A stretch of 48,824 nucleotides of DNA from JBHEMK01 sp046262635. GTDB lineage: Bacteria > Actinomycetota > Thermoleophilia > Gaiellales > Gaiellaceae. Below are positions 16,332-26,797 of the stretch, in pieces. A model generated the notes under the pieces. That model was given only the letters and a program-made list of their open reading frames with translations, ran no database searches and was not told the origin of the DNA. How positions within the stretch are numbered: the first letter of the stretch is position 1; each line of letters opens with the position of its first letter. The stretch is taken from contig JBHEMK010000087.1 in NCBI GenBank assembly GCA_046262635.1, forward strand, positions 1-48,824, read 5' to 3'. The position numbers and the translations under genes are program-made.

Positions 16332-17554
16332 GCCGTCAGCGCCTCGTTGAAGGGCCGGGTCAGGGTCAGCTGGACGTCCCGCAGCGCGTGTGTCCGGAAC
16401 GCTGCCTCGCAGAACGCGAGGTAGAAGTCCCAGGTGCGCTCGAAGCGCTCGTCGTATCCGAGTGCGCGCACGACGTCGATCCCGTGGTGGAAGCTGGCAC
16501 GCCAGCGGCGGAGCGTCTCGGCGTAATGGCCGCCGATCTCGTCAACTTCGTGGACCATCAGCATCGACGCCGAGGTCGCGGCGCTCGTGAGGGCGGTGAG
16601 CGAGGGGATCAGGCAGCCGGGGAAGACGTACCGCTCGATCCAGTCCGGCGTCCTGCGGTAGCGGTGCCAGCGCCCGTCCGGCACGAGGATCGTCTGGACG
16701 CACGCGATCCCGCCCTGTTCGAGCAGCCGGTCGATCGCCTTGAAGTAGGTCGGGAACTGGCGCTCGCCGATCGCCTCGAGCATTTCGATCGACGCGATCT
16801 TCGTGTAGCTGCCCGTGTGCTGCCGGTAGTCCTCTTCGAGGATCCGGACGTCGAACCCGGAGGTGCGCTCGCGCGCGAGCGCCGCCTGCTCCGCCGAGAT
16901 CGTCAGCCCCGTGACGCTGCAGCCGTACTCCCGCGCGGCGAAGAGCGCGAATCCGCCCCAGCCGCAGCCGATCTCGAGGACGCGGTCGTCCGGGCTCAGC
17001 CACAGCTTCTCGCAGATCCGTCGGTACTTGCGCCGCTGCGCGTCGGCGAGCGGCTCGTCCTCGCGCTCGAAGACCGCGCACGAGTAGGTCATCGTCTCGT
17101 CGAGTATCAGTCGGAACAGGTCGTTGCCGAGGTCGTAATGGTAGGAGATGTTGCGCCGGGCGCCCAGCAGGCCGTTGCGGGTGTTCGGCCGCGGCCGCGA
17201 TTCGAGCAGCCGCCGGACGCGCGCATGCCGGCGGCCCGCCGCTTCCGCGTTGCGCAGGAGCAGCTCGAAGAGGGCGACGAGATCGTCGCTTTCCCACTCA
17301 CCCGCGGTGTACGACTCCCCGAACCCGACCTTGCCATGGGTGGCAAGCCGCCTGAAGAAGGCGCGGTCGCGGATCGTCATCGCGACGGGCGGCCCCGCGC
17401 CGAACCGGCGGCGCGAGCCGTCGGGAAGCGTTACATCGAGCGTACCGCCCTCAAGCTGGGGCAGTGCGCGCTCGAGGATCGACATCGTGGCGCGCTCGAG
17501 CAGCCGCCCACGCGGTTTCGGCTCGCGCCGCAGTGTGCGCTCGTAGCTGCTCAC
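16328..17554 (-). CDS. Cyclopropane-fatty-acyl-phospholipid synthase family methyltransferase, 408 aa
   Basis: Transfers a methyl(ene) carbon from SAM to an acyl-chain double bond. The N-terminal lipid-binding domain (residues 1-130) is present. The catalytic domain has TYSCAVF with Cys159, the SAM motif VLEIGCGWGGFALFAA at 192-207, SIEMLEAIG with Glu260, and GGHYAETL with Tyr344. At the position of the bicarbonate-ligand His of E. coli Cfa (HTI) it has Gln287 in CVQTILVP. Gln here is a feature I associate with the methylating branch (UfaM/TmsB-like) rather than true cyclopropane synthases. GTG start at 17554 overlaps the DUF1365 stop by four bases. Product: methylated, methylene or cyclopropane acyl chains. 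Confidence 0.92.
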   Translation of the reverse strand: MSSYERTLRREPKPRGRLLERATMSILERALPQLEGGTLDVTLPDGSRRRFGAGPPVAMTIRDRAFFRRLATHGKVGFGESYTAGEWESDDLVALFELLLRNAEAAGRRHARVRRLLESRPRPNTRNGLLGARRNISYHYDLGNDLFRLILDETMTYSCAVFEREDEPLADAQRRKYRRICEKLWLSPDDRVLEIGCGWGGFALFAAREYGCSVTGLTISAEQAALARERTSGFDVRILEEDYRQHTGSYTKIASIEMLEAIGERQFPTYFKAIDRLLEQGGIACVQTILVPDGRWHRYRRTPDWIERYVFPGCLIPSLTALTSAATSASMLMVHEVDEIGGHYAETLRRWRASFHHGIDVVRALGYDERFERTWDFYLAFCEAAFRTHALRDVQLTLTRPFNEALTA

Positions 17555-18285
17555 CCGCGCACCGAGCCGCGCCCCGGAACGAACGCCGGTTTGTGATGGA
17601 ACGGAACCCGCTTCAACCAGAGCTTCAGTGCCTGCCAGTGGATCAGCGAGATGATCTGGAGCGGCATCAGCGGGTACTGCGCGAGCACGCGGGCGAGCCC
17701 GCCGTCGGTCAGGTCGCGCCTGTGGCCGTGCAGCACGGCAGTCAACGGCCGCGTGCCGTCCTCGCCGCGGACGTGGATCCGCGCCCAGACCTCCTGGCCG
17801 GGCTGCGAGAACGCGTACTCGTAGGAGTGGTCGAGCCCAAAGAACGGCGAGACGTGGAGATGCTTCGCATGCTGGTAGTGGAGATCGGGGCCGCGCAGGA
17901 GCTCCGGCAGCCGCTCGCCGAACGTGTTGTTTAGCTCGGCGACCATGCATGCAAGAGAGCCGTCGGCCCGGTAGCACCAGTAGAACGAGACCGGATTGAA
18001 GACATAACCGAGGACGCGCAGCTGCGTCAGCATGAGCACCTGCTTGACGCTCGCATCGCCGACGAAGTCGAGCACGGCGTCCTTGACTGGGCCCCCGTCG
18101 AAGTGGTCGGTGTCGCGGAACGCCACGACGCCGCGCCGGTTGACAGAGAAGAGCTTCAGCCGCCGCTCCAACTCGGGTAGCTCGTCGAGGTCGAGCAGCC
18201 AGAACGAGATCGGATAGCGGAAGGCATTGCGCGCGGGCGAGCGCCGAACGTGCACGAGCCTTCCGGTGTAGATCGCTGATCTCAC
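17551..18285 (-). CDS. DUF1365 domain-containing protein, 244 aa
   Basis: Soluble protein that almost always occurs between an FAD oxidoreductase and a Cfa-type enzyme in bacterial genomes. Family landmarks are AFRYPISFWLLDLDEL near the N-terminus, LRVLGYVFNPVSFYWCY, a conserved Asn-rich AELNNTFGE, and HVSPFFGLDHSYEY. Its role is unproven; context suggests it takes part in acyl-chain modification. GTG start at 18285 overlaps the FAD oxidoreductase stop by four bases and the Cfa gene overlaps its own stop, so stoichiometric production of the three is likely. Confidence 0.92.
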   Translation of the reverse strand: MRSAIYTGRLVHVRRSPARNAFRYPISFWLLDLDELPELERRLKLFSVNRRGVVAFRDTDHFDGGPVKDAVLDFVGDASVKQVLMLTQLRVLGYVFNPVSFYWCYRADGSLACMVAELNNTFGERLPELLRGPDLHYQHAKHLHVSPFFGLDHSYEYAFSQPGQEVWARIHVRGEDGTRPLTAVLHGHRRDLTDGGLARVLAQYPLMPLQIISLIHWQALKLWLKRVPFHHKPAFVPGRGSVRG

Positions 18286-19490
18286 CAGCTCGCTCCGAGC
18301 GCCGCAGCGGCCCGCACGCCCGACGCGAGCCCGTCCTCGTGGAAGCCGTTGCCGAAGTGCGCGCCCGCGTAGTGCGTGCGGCGGCCGGCGAGGCGCCGCA
18401 GCTCCGCCTGCGCCCGCAGCGTTCCGACGGTGAAGAGTGGGTGATCGTAGGCGAACCGGGCGATCACGCGCTCCGCCGGCACCTCCTGGTTCAGTGTGAC
18501 GCAGTAGTCGCGCTCGCTTGCGAGCCGCTGTAGGCGATTCAGGTAGTACGTGACCGTTGGCGGCCCGTTCTCGCCCGTGCGGTAGTTCCACGAGGCCCGG
18601 GCAGCACGGGTACGCGGAAGGAAAGACGCATCGGTGTGCAGGATTGTGTCGTTGGTCGTGTACTCGAAGCCGCCGAGGATGCGGCGCTCCTCGTCGGAGG
18701 GGTCCTCGAGCAGCCCGAGAGCCTGATCCGCGTGCGTTGCGATGACGACCTCGTCGAAGCGGCGGGTCTCGCCGTCCGCCGTGCACAGGTCGACGCCATC
18801 CGGGCCGCGTCGGATTGAGCGGACGCCGAGTCCGAGGCGGAGCCGGTCCCCTAGGCATGCCGTCAGGGCCTGCACGTAGGTGCGGCTGCCGCCGGCGACC
18901 GTCCGCCAGCGCATTCGGCCGAAGCCGAGCATCCCGTGGTTTGCGAAGAAGCGGATCGCGGCGGCGGCCGGAAACTCGAGCGCGCGCCCAGGCGCGGTCG
19001 ACCACAGAGCCGAGGTCAGGGGCACGAGGAAGTGCTCCCGGAAGCGCCGCGAATATCCGCACTCGTCGAGGTAGCTCTCGAGCGAACGCGTCCCGAGGTC
19101 GGCCTGTTCGAGCGCACGCCCGGCTGTGCGCAGCCAGCGCCCGATCTCCCAGAGCAGCGCGTGGAAGCGTGGGCTGGCCGCGTTGCGCGGCTGGGCGAAG
19201 GGCCGCTTCCCCGAATACTCGAGCCCGCAATCTCCGCAGCTGACCGAGAACGACATCTCCGACTCTTGCGCAGGGACGCCGAGCTCTCGAAAGAGTCGGC
19301 CGAGCAGCGGATAGGTCTGCTCGTTGTGCACGAGGAATCCCGTGTCGAGCGCGAGCCCGTCGTGGACGACGGTGTTCGCGTGCCCGCCTGCGCGGTTCTC
19401 ACGTTCGAAGAGCTCGATCTCGTGGGCGCGCCCAAGGAGGTACGCCGCACCCAGGCCTGAGATTCCGCCGCCGACGACCGCAATGCGCAT
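18282..19490 (-). CDS. FAD-dependent oxidoreductase (amine-oxidase/desaturase-like), first gene of the lipid operon
   Basis: A 402-residue flavoprotein with the N-terminal FAD-binding VVGGGISGLGAAYLLG and the NAD(P)/FAD motif in the last 40 residues (YAGAHFGNGFHEDGLASGV). This family accompanies DUF1365 and Cfa-type methyltransferases; relatives in furan- and branched-fatty-acid clusters (ufaD, tmsA) reduce or oxidise methylated acyl chains. I chose ATG 19490; a TTG at 19493 is also possible. The start codon directly abuts one arm of the inverted repeat shared with the desaturase promoter, so expression is probably co-regulated with that gene. Confidence 0.92.
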   Translation of the reverse strand: MRIAVVGGGISGLGAAYLLGRAHEIELFERENRAGGHANTVVHDGLALDTGFLVHNEQTYPLLGRLFRELGVPAQESEMSFSVSCGDCGLEYSGKRPFAQPRNAASPRFHALLWEIGRWLRTAGRALEQADLGTRSLESYLDECGYSRRFREHFLVPLTSALWSTAPGRALEFPAAAAIRFFANHGMLGFGRMRWRTVAGGSRTYVQALTACLGDRLRLGLGVRSIRRGPDGVDLCTADGETRRFDEVVIATHADQALGLLEDPSDEERRILGGFEYTTNDTILHTDASFLPRTRAARASWNYRTGENGPPTVTYYLNRLQRLASERDYCVTLNQEVPAERVIARFAYDHPLFTVGTLRAQAELRRLAGRRTHYAGAHFGNGFHEDGLASGVRAAAALGASW

Positions 19491-19524
19491 CAACCGTTAT
19501 TCGGCTCCGGGCGAAGAACGGTTG
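19491..19524. promoter_or_regulatory. Inverted repeat in the lipid operon/desaturase divergent promoter
   Basis: CAACCGTTATTC at 19491-19502 and GAAGAACGGTTG at 19513-19524 are inverted copies matching at 11 of 12 positions, with an uninterrupted 8-bp core CAACCGTT/AACGGTTG. The copies are 22 bp apart centre to centre, two helical turns, so one dimer or two monomers could bind the same face. The left arm abuts the FAD oxidoreductase start and the right arm lies 2 bases before the desaturase -10 box. Confidence 0.55.
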
Positions 19525-19526
19525 GA

Positions 19527-19532
19527 TACCTT
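19527..19532 (+). promoter_or_regulatory. -10-like box of the desaturase gene
   Basis: TACCTT sits 5 bases before the ATG at 19538, consistent with a leaderless transcript. It lies immediately downstream of the right operator arm, so a protein bound there would touch RNA polymerase directly. Confidence 0.4.
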
Positions 19533-19537
19533 CCCCG

Positions 19538-20494
<957 letters not shown>

Positions 20495-20496
20495 GC

Positions 20497-21144
20497 CTAG
20501 ACGCTGCCTGCCCGGAAGCGCTCGAGCTCACCCGCGACGAGTTCGGCCCAGCGGTGGGCGCGCGGGAGCGGCACGGGCCTGCCCCAGTGCGGGCGCAACG
20601 CGATCCCATGCAGCGCGCCGGGGATGAGCGTGTAATCGCCGTCGACGCCGAGTGCCCGGGCCCGCTCGAAGCCCCGGCGCGAGCCAGTCGGGCTCACCCC
20701 AGGGACGCCGGGGAGGTAGCGATCGCGCGTCCCGTGGAAGACGGCGAGCCGGCGCCCGCGCAGGGCGTCGACCGGCAGCTGCTCCGGAATCCACGGGGCG
20801 AGCCCGACAACCGTCTCGACTGTCGGCTGGTCCGCCGCGCGGATCGCGACCGCCCCGCCCATCGAGAACCCCAGGAGGAGTGTCCGCGGCGCGCCGGTTT
20901 CCGCGACGGCGGCACGTGCATCCTCGATGCACCAGTCCATCCGTCTCCACGACTTGATCCGGTACTTCACCTCGGCGAAGCCCAGCTGCGGGAAACGGGG
21001 GGCGAGGTGACGAACGAGCCACTCGAGCGACGCGCTCCACGTCCCTGCGACTTCGCCGCCCTGGCCGCCGTTGACGCAGACGACCGCGGCACCGTCCGTG
21101 GGGCCCGTCAGCCGCAGCTCTGCGCCGGTGGAGAGCCGTTTCAT
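20497..21144 (-). CDS. Alpha/beta hydrolase fold protein, 215 aa
   Basis: Small serine hydrolase with the nucleophile elbow GFSMGG near residue 95, preceded by the beta-strand RTLLL. The candidate acid is in VFHGTRDRYLPG and the catalytic His in GALHGIAL near the C-terminus. It converges on the desaturase with only a 2-base gap. I chose ATG 21144 because similarity-like order begins there and an AATGAT -10 box lies 7 bases upstream; the frame is open to 21309, so a longer protein is possible. An esterase or thioesterase role is likely but the substrate is unknown. Confidence 0.8.
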   Translation of the reverse strand: MKRLSTGAELRLTGPTDGAAVVCVNGGQGGEVAGTWSASLEWLVRHLAPRFPQLGFAEVKYRIKSWRRMDWCIEDARAAVAETGAPRTLLLGFSMGGAVAIRAADQPTVETVVGLAPWIPEQLPVDALRGRRLAVFHGTRDRYLPGVPGVSPTGSRRGFERARALGVDGDYTLIPGALHGIALRPHWGRPVPLPRAHRWAELVAGELERFRAGSV

Positions 21145-21486
21145 GGTCCGGATCATTCGCGCATCATCGCTGCGCCGTTTGCCGCCGGCTCTCGACTCAC
21201 CCGAGCGCCGGAGGCCGTCCAGCCATTCGGCGGGCACCCTGGCCCACTCGGCGCCCGCAGCTCGCATACTCCCGGGCCTGAGAGCCTCGATCGCGAGCAG
21301 CGCGGCCACGAGGCCGACTCGGTCGGCATCCAGCCACGGGCAACGACGCCTGGATCAGTCACATGGCGCGTCACGGCTGCGAGACTGAGTGCCTGCAGAA
21401 CGGGCAGGCAGGGGTAACCGACCCACCGTTGAACACGAGGAGAGCCTGGGCGGTTGGCGCCGCAGCTCCCGCCCGGGCCCTCTTGC
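21145..21486. other. Gap between the alpha/beta hydrolase and the Gfo/Idh/MocA gene
   Basis: No convincing gene is present. An open minus-strand extension of the hydrolase frame covers 21145-21309 but has weak codon order. AATGAT on the minus strand (21157 to 21152) is a likely -10 box for the hydrolase. A small hairpin, TGCCTGC/GCAGGCA at 21390-21410, lies downstream of the long operon that ends at 21487 and may help stop or stabilise its transcript; it has no T-tract. Confidence 0.4.
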
Positions 21487-22623
21487 TCAGCGATAGACGA
21501 CGGTCTCGCGCCGGCCCGATTCGGCCGAGCGCAGGACGGCCTCGCAGACCTCGGCGGCCCGGTAGCCGTCCTCGAACGTTGCGCCGTGCGGTGCCACCCC
21601 CGTGCCGGCCGCGATCGCCTCGAGCAGGTGGTGTAGCTCGTGCACGAAGGTGTGCTCCCAGCCGATCACGTGGCCGTGCGGCCACCACCATTTCCAGAAC
21701 GGATGCTCGGCCTCCGACACCGCCACGGTCCGGAAGCCCTTCGTACCCTCGCTCCACTGCAGCTCGTTCAGACGCTCGAGGTCGAACGCGAGCGATCCCT
21801 TCGAGCCGTTGATTTCCCAGCTGAGCGCGTTCTTTCGGCCCGGTGCGAACCGCGTCGCCTCGATCGTGCCGACGGCGCCGCCCTCGAACTCGACGACCGC
21901 CTCGAAAGCGTCGTCGACCGACCTGCCAGGAACGAAGGTTCGAATCGATCCGACGATCGAGGAAATTTCGCCCACCAGGTAGCGCGAGAGGTCGATCACA
22001 TGGGCTCCGAGGTCGCCGAGCGCCCCCGAGCCCGCGGCGTCCCGGTCGAACCGCCACACGTCGGCCGTTGTCGGGCCCCACTCCTGCAGGTATCTGCCGC
22101 GGAAGTGGTGCGGTTCCCCAAGCTCGCCCGCCTCGATCAGCTCCCGCGCGAGCCGGACTGCGGGAACGAAGCGGTAGTTGAAGGCCGTCATGTGCTGCAC
22201 CCCCGTCGCCGCCACGCGCTGCCAGATCTCGTAGCTCTCGTCGGCGTTGCGGCCGAGCGGTTTCTCGCAGACGACGTGCTTGCCGGCTTCGGCCGCCGCG
22301 ATCGTCGGCGCCGCGTGGAGGTCGTTCGGGCCGCCGTTGTCGAAGAGCTGCACCTCCGGATCGGCGACGAGCTCGCGCCAGTCGGTCGCGTAGCGCTCGA
22401 AGCCGAAGCGCTTCGCGGCAGCGGAGACAGCCTCCTCGTTCCGACCCGCGATCGACACCAGCCGCGGCATGAGGGGCGGGGGCCAGGCCATGTACGACAG
22501 CGTCTTGTAGCCGTTCACGTGCGCCTTGCCCATGAACGCGTAGCCCAGCAGGCCAATGCCAATTCGTTTCGCGTCCGCGGTTCCTGCCCGGCCCATCGTC
22601 AGAAAGCCGACGTCGTCGCTCAC
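21487..22623 (-). CDS. Gfo/Idh/MocA family NAD(P)-dependent oxidoreductase, 378 aa
   Basis: Sugar, inositol or related polyol dehydrogenase family. The N-terminal Rossmann domain has GIGLLGYAFMGKAH, and the family Lys motif is VCEKPLGRN near residue 110. The C-terminal alpha/beta domain contains the usual GALGDLGAHVIDLSRYL with the conserved Asp and His. GTG start at 22623 overlaps the TIM-barrel isomerase stop by four bases. Pairing with a sugar-isomerase-like protein is typical of myo-inositol or rare-sugar pathways. It is the last gene of the long operon starting at 31698. Confidence 0.93.
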   Translation of the reverse strand: MSDDVGFLTMGRAGTADAKRIGIGLLGYAFMGKAHVNGYKTLSYMAWPPPLMPRLVSIAGRNEEAVSAAAKRFGFERYATDWRELVADPEVQLFDNGGPNDLHAAPTIAAAEAGKHVVCEKPLGRNADESYEIWQRVAATGVQHMTAFNYRFVPAVRLARELIEAGELGEPHHFRGRYLQEWGPTTADVWRFDRDAAGSGALGDLGAHVIDLSRYLVGEISSIVGSIRTFVPGRSVDDAFEAVVEFEGGAVGTIEATRFAPGRKNALSWEINGSKGSLAFDLERLNELQWSEGTKGFRTVAVSEAEHPFWKWWWPHGHVIGWEHTFVHELHHLLEAIAAGTGVAPHGATFEDGYRAAEVCEAVLRSAESGRRETVVYR

Positions 22624-23624
22624 GTGCCGGCCTTCTGCATCGCGGCGTCGAATGCGATCCCGGACGGAGAGAAATCGGTCCTGCGGACGAAGGCGAGTGC
22701 ATCCGCCGCGCCCCAGTCGCGATCCATGCCGCTGTCTTCCCACTCGATCGAGAGCGGGCCCGTGTAGCCGATGCGGTTCAGTGCTCGAAAGAAATCCTCG
22801 AAGTTGACATCGCCATGGCCCGGTGAGACGAAGTCCCAGCCGCGCTGCTCCTGGCCGAAGTTGAGATGAGAGCCGAGGATCGAGCGGCGGCCGTTCAGAC
22901 GCTTGATCGAGTCCTTGACGTGCACGTGGTAGATCCGATCGGCGAACTCCAGCGCGAACTGCGCCGTGTCGAGGGACTGGTGCGCGAAGTGGCTTGGATC
23001 AAGGTTGATCCCGAATCCCGCGCGGTTGTCGATCGCGTCGAGTGTCTTGCGCGTGGTGACAAAGTCGTAGGCGATCTCGGTCGGGTGCACCTCGAGCCCG
23101 AACTTGACCCCCTCCTGGTCGAACACGTCGATGATCGGCCCCCAGCGATCCGCGAAATCCTGGTAGCCGCGTTCGATCTCGTCGAAGTCGTTCGGCGGGA
23201 ACGAGTAGATCATGTGCCAGATCGGTGACCCGGTAAAGCCGTTCACCTGCGTGATGCCGAGCTTGACAGCGGCACGGGCGCTGTCCTTCATGCGTTCGGC
23301 CGCACGCTGACGCACGCCTTCGGGCTCGCCGTCGCCGTAGACCTCCGCCGGCAGGATCGCCTTGTGGCGTGCGTCGATCGGGTCACAGACGGCCTGGCCG
23401 ACGAGATGGGCACCGATTGCCCACACGTTCAGGTGGTTGCGCTCGAGGATTTCCTGCCGCCGGCGGCAGTAGCTGCCGTCTGCGAGCGCCTTGTCGACCT
23501 CGAAGTGATCGCCCCAGCAGGCGAGCTCGAGCCCGTCGAATCCCCAGGAGCCGGCCTTCGCGGCGAGATCCTCGATCGGCAGGTCGGCCCACTGGCCGGT
23601 GAACAGGGTGACCGGGCGGGCCAT
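22620..23624 (-). CDS. Sugar phosphate isomerase/epimerase family TIM-barrel protein, 334 aa
   Basis: Xylose-isomerase-like TIM barrel (AP-endonuclease-2 superfamily) with likely metal ligands Glu in GLEVHPTE, Asp/His in NLDPSHFAHQ, His in YHVHVKDS, and Glu in SIEWEDSGMD. The length is typical of this group. It overlaps the cupin gene by one base (TAATG) upstream and the dehydrogenase by four bases downstream. It probably isomerises or epimerises a keto-sugar or a cyclitol derivative; the exact substrate cannot be told. Start ATG 23624. Confidence 0.9.
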   Translation of the reverse strand: MARPVTLFTGQWADLPIEDLAAKAGSWGFDGLELACWGDHFEVDKALADGSYCRRRQEILERNHLNVWAIGAHLVGQAVCDPIDARHKAILPAEVYGDGEPEGVRQRAAERMKDSARAAVKLGITQVNGFTGSPIWHMIYSFPPNDFDEIERGYQDFADRWGPIIDVFDQEGVKFGLEVHPTEIAYDFVTTRKTLDAIDNRAGFGINLDPSHFAHQSLDTAQFALEFADRIYHVHVKDSIKRLNGRRSILGSHLNFGQEQRGWDFVSPGHGDVNFEDFFRALNRIGYTGPLSIEWEDSGMDRDWGAADALAFVRRTDFSPSGIAFDAAMQKAGT

Positions 23625-24025
23625 TACGTGCTCCGCACCGACGCCCAGGGCTCTTGGGCCGAGACGTCCTCGAGGCCGTAGCCGGTCTCGCCGCCGAGGG
23701 ATGGGCCGATCACGACCTGGAGGTGCGCCGGATCGCCCGCGTCGTTGAACGACGCGTGGACGACGCCCTCCGCGACGAAGACCGAGTCGCCCGGGCCGAG
23801 CCTCGTCGACTCCTGCTCGATGAACTGCGTCACCTCGCCCTGCTTGATGATGATCATCTCCTCCTGCCCGGGATGGCGATGGAAGTCGTGGCCCTCGCCG
23901 GGAGTGAGCGTCACGTCCATGATCACGAGCTGCTTCGAGCCTCTCTCCGGGGTCAGGCGCCAGCCGATCAAACCCCAGTCGAAATTCTCCTGCCGGACGT
24001 CGGACTGCTTCACGAACGAGCTCAT
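23624..24025 (-). CDS. Cupin-domain protein, 133 aa
   Basis: Single cupin barrel with motif 1 as GEGHDFHRHPGQEEMIIIKQG (two His, one Glu as metal ligands) near residues 46-66 and motif 2 as GDSVFVAEGVVHASFN near residue 80. It could be a small isomerase, dioxygenase or a sensory binding protein. ATG 24025 overlaps the upstream TIM-barrel stop by four bases (ATGA). An earlier in-frame start at 24199 lies inside the upstream gene and is not used. Confidence 0.88.
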   Translation of the reverse strand: MSSFVKQSDVRQENFDWGLIGWRLTPERGSKQLVIMDVTLTPGEGHDFHRHPGQEEMIIIKQGEVTQFIEQESTRLGPGDSVFVAEGVVHASFNDAGDPAHLQVVIGPSLGGETGYGLEDVSAQEPWASVRST

Positions 24026-24861
24026 CGGGGGTCTCCTTGGTTGACGGCGATCGACTTGAAGCGGCGCATGTTCTCCGTCATCGCTTTCTCGGTCGGCAGG
24101 CGTTCCATCGAACTCGCGCCGAAGAATCCGACCACGCCTTCGGTATTCGCAAGAACATAGGCGGCATCTTCCGGCTCGGCGATCGGGCCGCCATGGCACA
24201 GAACGAGGATGTCCGGGTTCACACGCTTCGCGGCGTCGTGCATGCCCTGCACGAGCTGCACCGACTCGTCGAGCGACTTGGCCGACTCGGCTCCGATCGC
24301 GCCGCCGGTCGTCAACCCCATGTGCGGAACGAGCACGTCCGCGCCGGCCTTCGCCATCTCGGTCGCCTCGTCGTCGTTGAAGACGTAGGGGGCCGTCACG
24401 AGGTTGCGCTCGCGCGCGAGCCGGATCATCTCCACCTCGAGCCCGTACCCCATTCCGGTCTCCTCGAGCCCGACGCGGATCGAGCCGTCGAACAGGCCGA
24501 CCGTCGGGAAGTTCTGGACGCCGCTGAAGCCGATGCGGTGCAGCTCGTCGAGGAACACCGGCATTAGGCGGAAGGGGTCCGTGCCACAGACGCCGGCGAG
24601 CACCGGCGTGTGCTTGACGACGGGAAGCACCTCGCGCGCCATGTCGACGACGATCGCATTCGCGTCACCGTACGGCAGCAGCCCGGCAAGAGAGCCGCGG
24701 CCGCCCATCCGGTAGCGGCCCGAGTTGTAGATGATGATCAGGTCGGCTCCGCCGGCCTCGGCGAGCTTCGCCGAGAGGCCCGTGCCCGCCCCGGCGCCGA
24801 TGATCGGCTTTCCCTGCGCGACCTGCTCGTTCAGCCGCGCGAGGGCATCCGCCCGGGTCAT
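24022..24861 (-). CDS. Phosphoenolpyruvate hydrolase-like / Tm-1 C-terminal-type TIM-barrel protein, 279 aa
   Basis: TIM-barrel protein of the PEP hydrolase family (PF09370 type). It starts with GKPIIGAGAGTGLSAKLAEAGGADLI and has LLPYGDANAIV, PVLAGVCGTDPF and VLCHGGPI motifs typical of the family. In plants the equivalent domain is fused behind an ATP-binding domain in the Tm-1 virus-resistance protein; here the other half is the gene immediately upstream, overlapping by four bases. Bacterial pairs are poorly characterised but often lie in catabolic operons. ATG 24861. Confidence 0.88.
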   Translation of the reverse strand: MTRADALARLNEQVAQGKPIIGAGAGTGLSAKLAEAGGADLIIIYNSGRYRMGGRGSLAGLLPYGDANAIVVDMAREVLPVVKHTPVLAGVCGTDPFRLMPVFLDELHRIGFSGVQNFPTVGLFDGSIRVGLEETGMGYGLEVEMIRLARERNLVTAPYVFNDDEATEMAKAGADVLVPHMGLTTGGAIGAESAKSLDESVQLVQGMHDAAKRVNPDILVLCHGGPIAEPEDAAYVLANTEGVVGFFGASSMERLPTEKAMTENMRRFKSIAVNQGDPR

Positions 24862-26068
24862 CGCGCCCCCACGATCAGCCCGTGGAGGTGGTCGGCCATC
24901 GCCACGGCGAACTCCGGGTCGTTGATGTCGGTGTCGACCTCGCACCTCTCGACGGAGTCGTCGAGCGACTCGCGCAGCGACCGGAAGAGCGCTGCGTCGG
25001 CGTCGGCGTCGTGGAACGGCTGGCCGGCGACCGCGATCGTCGAGATGCCCTTCAGCGGGACGAAGAGCGCCGTTGGGCCTTTCGCCGCAGACAGGGCGTG
25101 GCCGATCCTGCGCCCAAGCTCGGAACATTCCTCCGGCGTCGTCCGCATCAACGTCACTGTCGGGTTGTGCACGTGCAGGGTCCGACCCTCGAACTGCTGC
25201 GGCACCGTCTCGCGTGGACCAAAGTTGACCATGTCGAGAGCGCCGAGCGAGACGACCTGAGGCACGGCGGCGGCGCCGGCCGCCTTGAGCCGGTCCGGCC
25301 CCGCGGAGAGGACCCCTCCGACGAGCTCGTCCGCCAGCTCCGTCGTGGTCGCGTCGAGTACGCCCGCGAGGAAGCCGTCGCGGACGAGCGCCTCCAGCGA
25401 TTGCCCGCCCGCCCCCGTCGCATGGAAGACGAGCACCTCGTAGCCCAGCTCCTCGAGCCGTTCGCGTGCGCGCGTCACGCACGGAGTCGTGACACCGAAC
25501 ATCGTCGCGCCGACGAGGGGCTTTGCCTCGAGCTCGGGTGCCGCCGCGCCGACCATGCCCGCGATCGCGCCCGCAGCATTCGACATGATCCGCGCGCTCA
25601 CCCGGTTGACGCCGGAGATATCGACGACCGAGTACATCATCGTGACGTCGACCGCCCCGACGTAGGGCCGCGTGTCGCCGGAGGCGACAGTCGAGACCAT
25701 CAGCTTCGGCAGGCCGATCGGCAGCGCGCGCATGGCACGCGTCGCGATTGACGAGCCGCCGGAGCCGCCAAGCGCGAGGATGCCAGCCAGCCGGTGCTCC
25801 GCGTACAGCCGCGTCACGATCTGCTCGGCTCCCGACGCCATTGAGGTGACGGCCGCCCCGCGGTCACGAGCCGCCGCGAGTTCGGTCACGTCTGCGCCGC
25901 CCGCCCGCGCCACCTCCTCCCGCGAGATGTCGGGCTCGACGCCGACCGGGTCGTAGATGCCTGTGTCGACGAGCAGCACGTCGACTCCGAGGTCGCGCAG
26001 GCGCTCGCGCAGGAATGCGTACTCTGCGCCCTTCGTGTCGAGTGTCCCGAGCAGGACGACCGGAGGCA

Positions 26069-26072
<4 letters not shown>
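24858..26072 (-). CDS. Tm-1-like ATP-binding domain protein (UPF0261), 404 aa
   Basis: Two-lobed protein of the UPF0261 family, homologous to the N-terminal inhibitor domain of tomato Tm-1. The N-terminal PVVLLGTLDTKGAEYAFL and ILALGGSGGSSIATRAMRAL are family hallmarks, and the C-terminal lobe ends with DINDPEFAVAMADHLHGL. ATP binding is known for the plant domain. With the next gene it forms a split Tm-1-like module. ATG 26072 overlaps the livF stop by four bases. The biochemical role in bacteria is essentially open. Confidence 0.9.

Positions 26073-26789
<717 letters not shown>

Positions 26790-26797
<8 letters not shown>

Noticed and set aside
21145..21309. N-terminal extension of the alpha/beta hydrolase
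   Set aside because: The extension has no signal peptide or domain, and a -10-like box sits just before ATG 21144; kept only as an alternative start.
25154..25423. Small Arg/Ser-rich frames within the Tm-1-like gene
   Set aside because: Shadow frames of a well-supported gene with no independent start signal.
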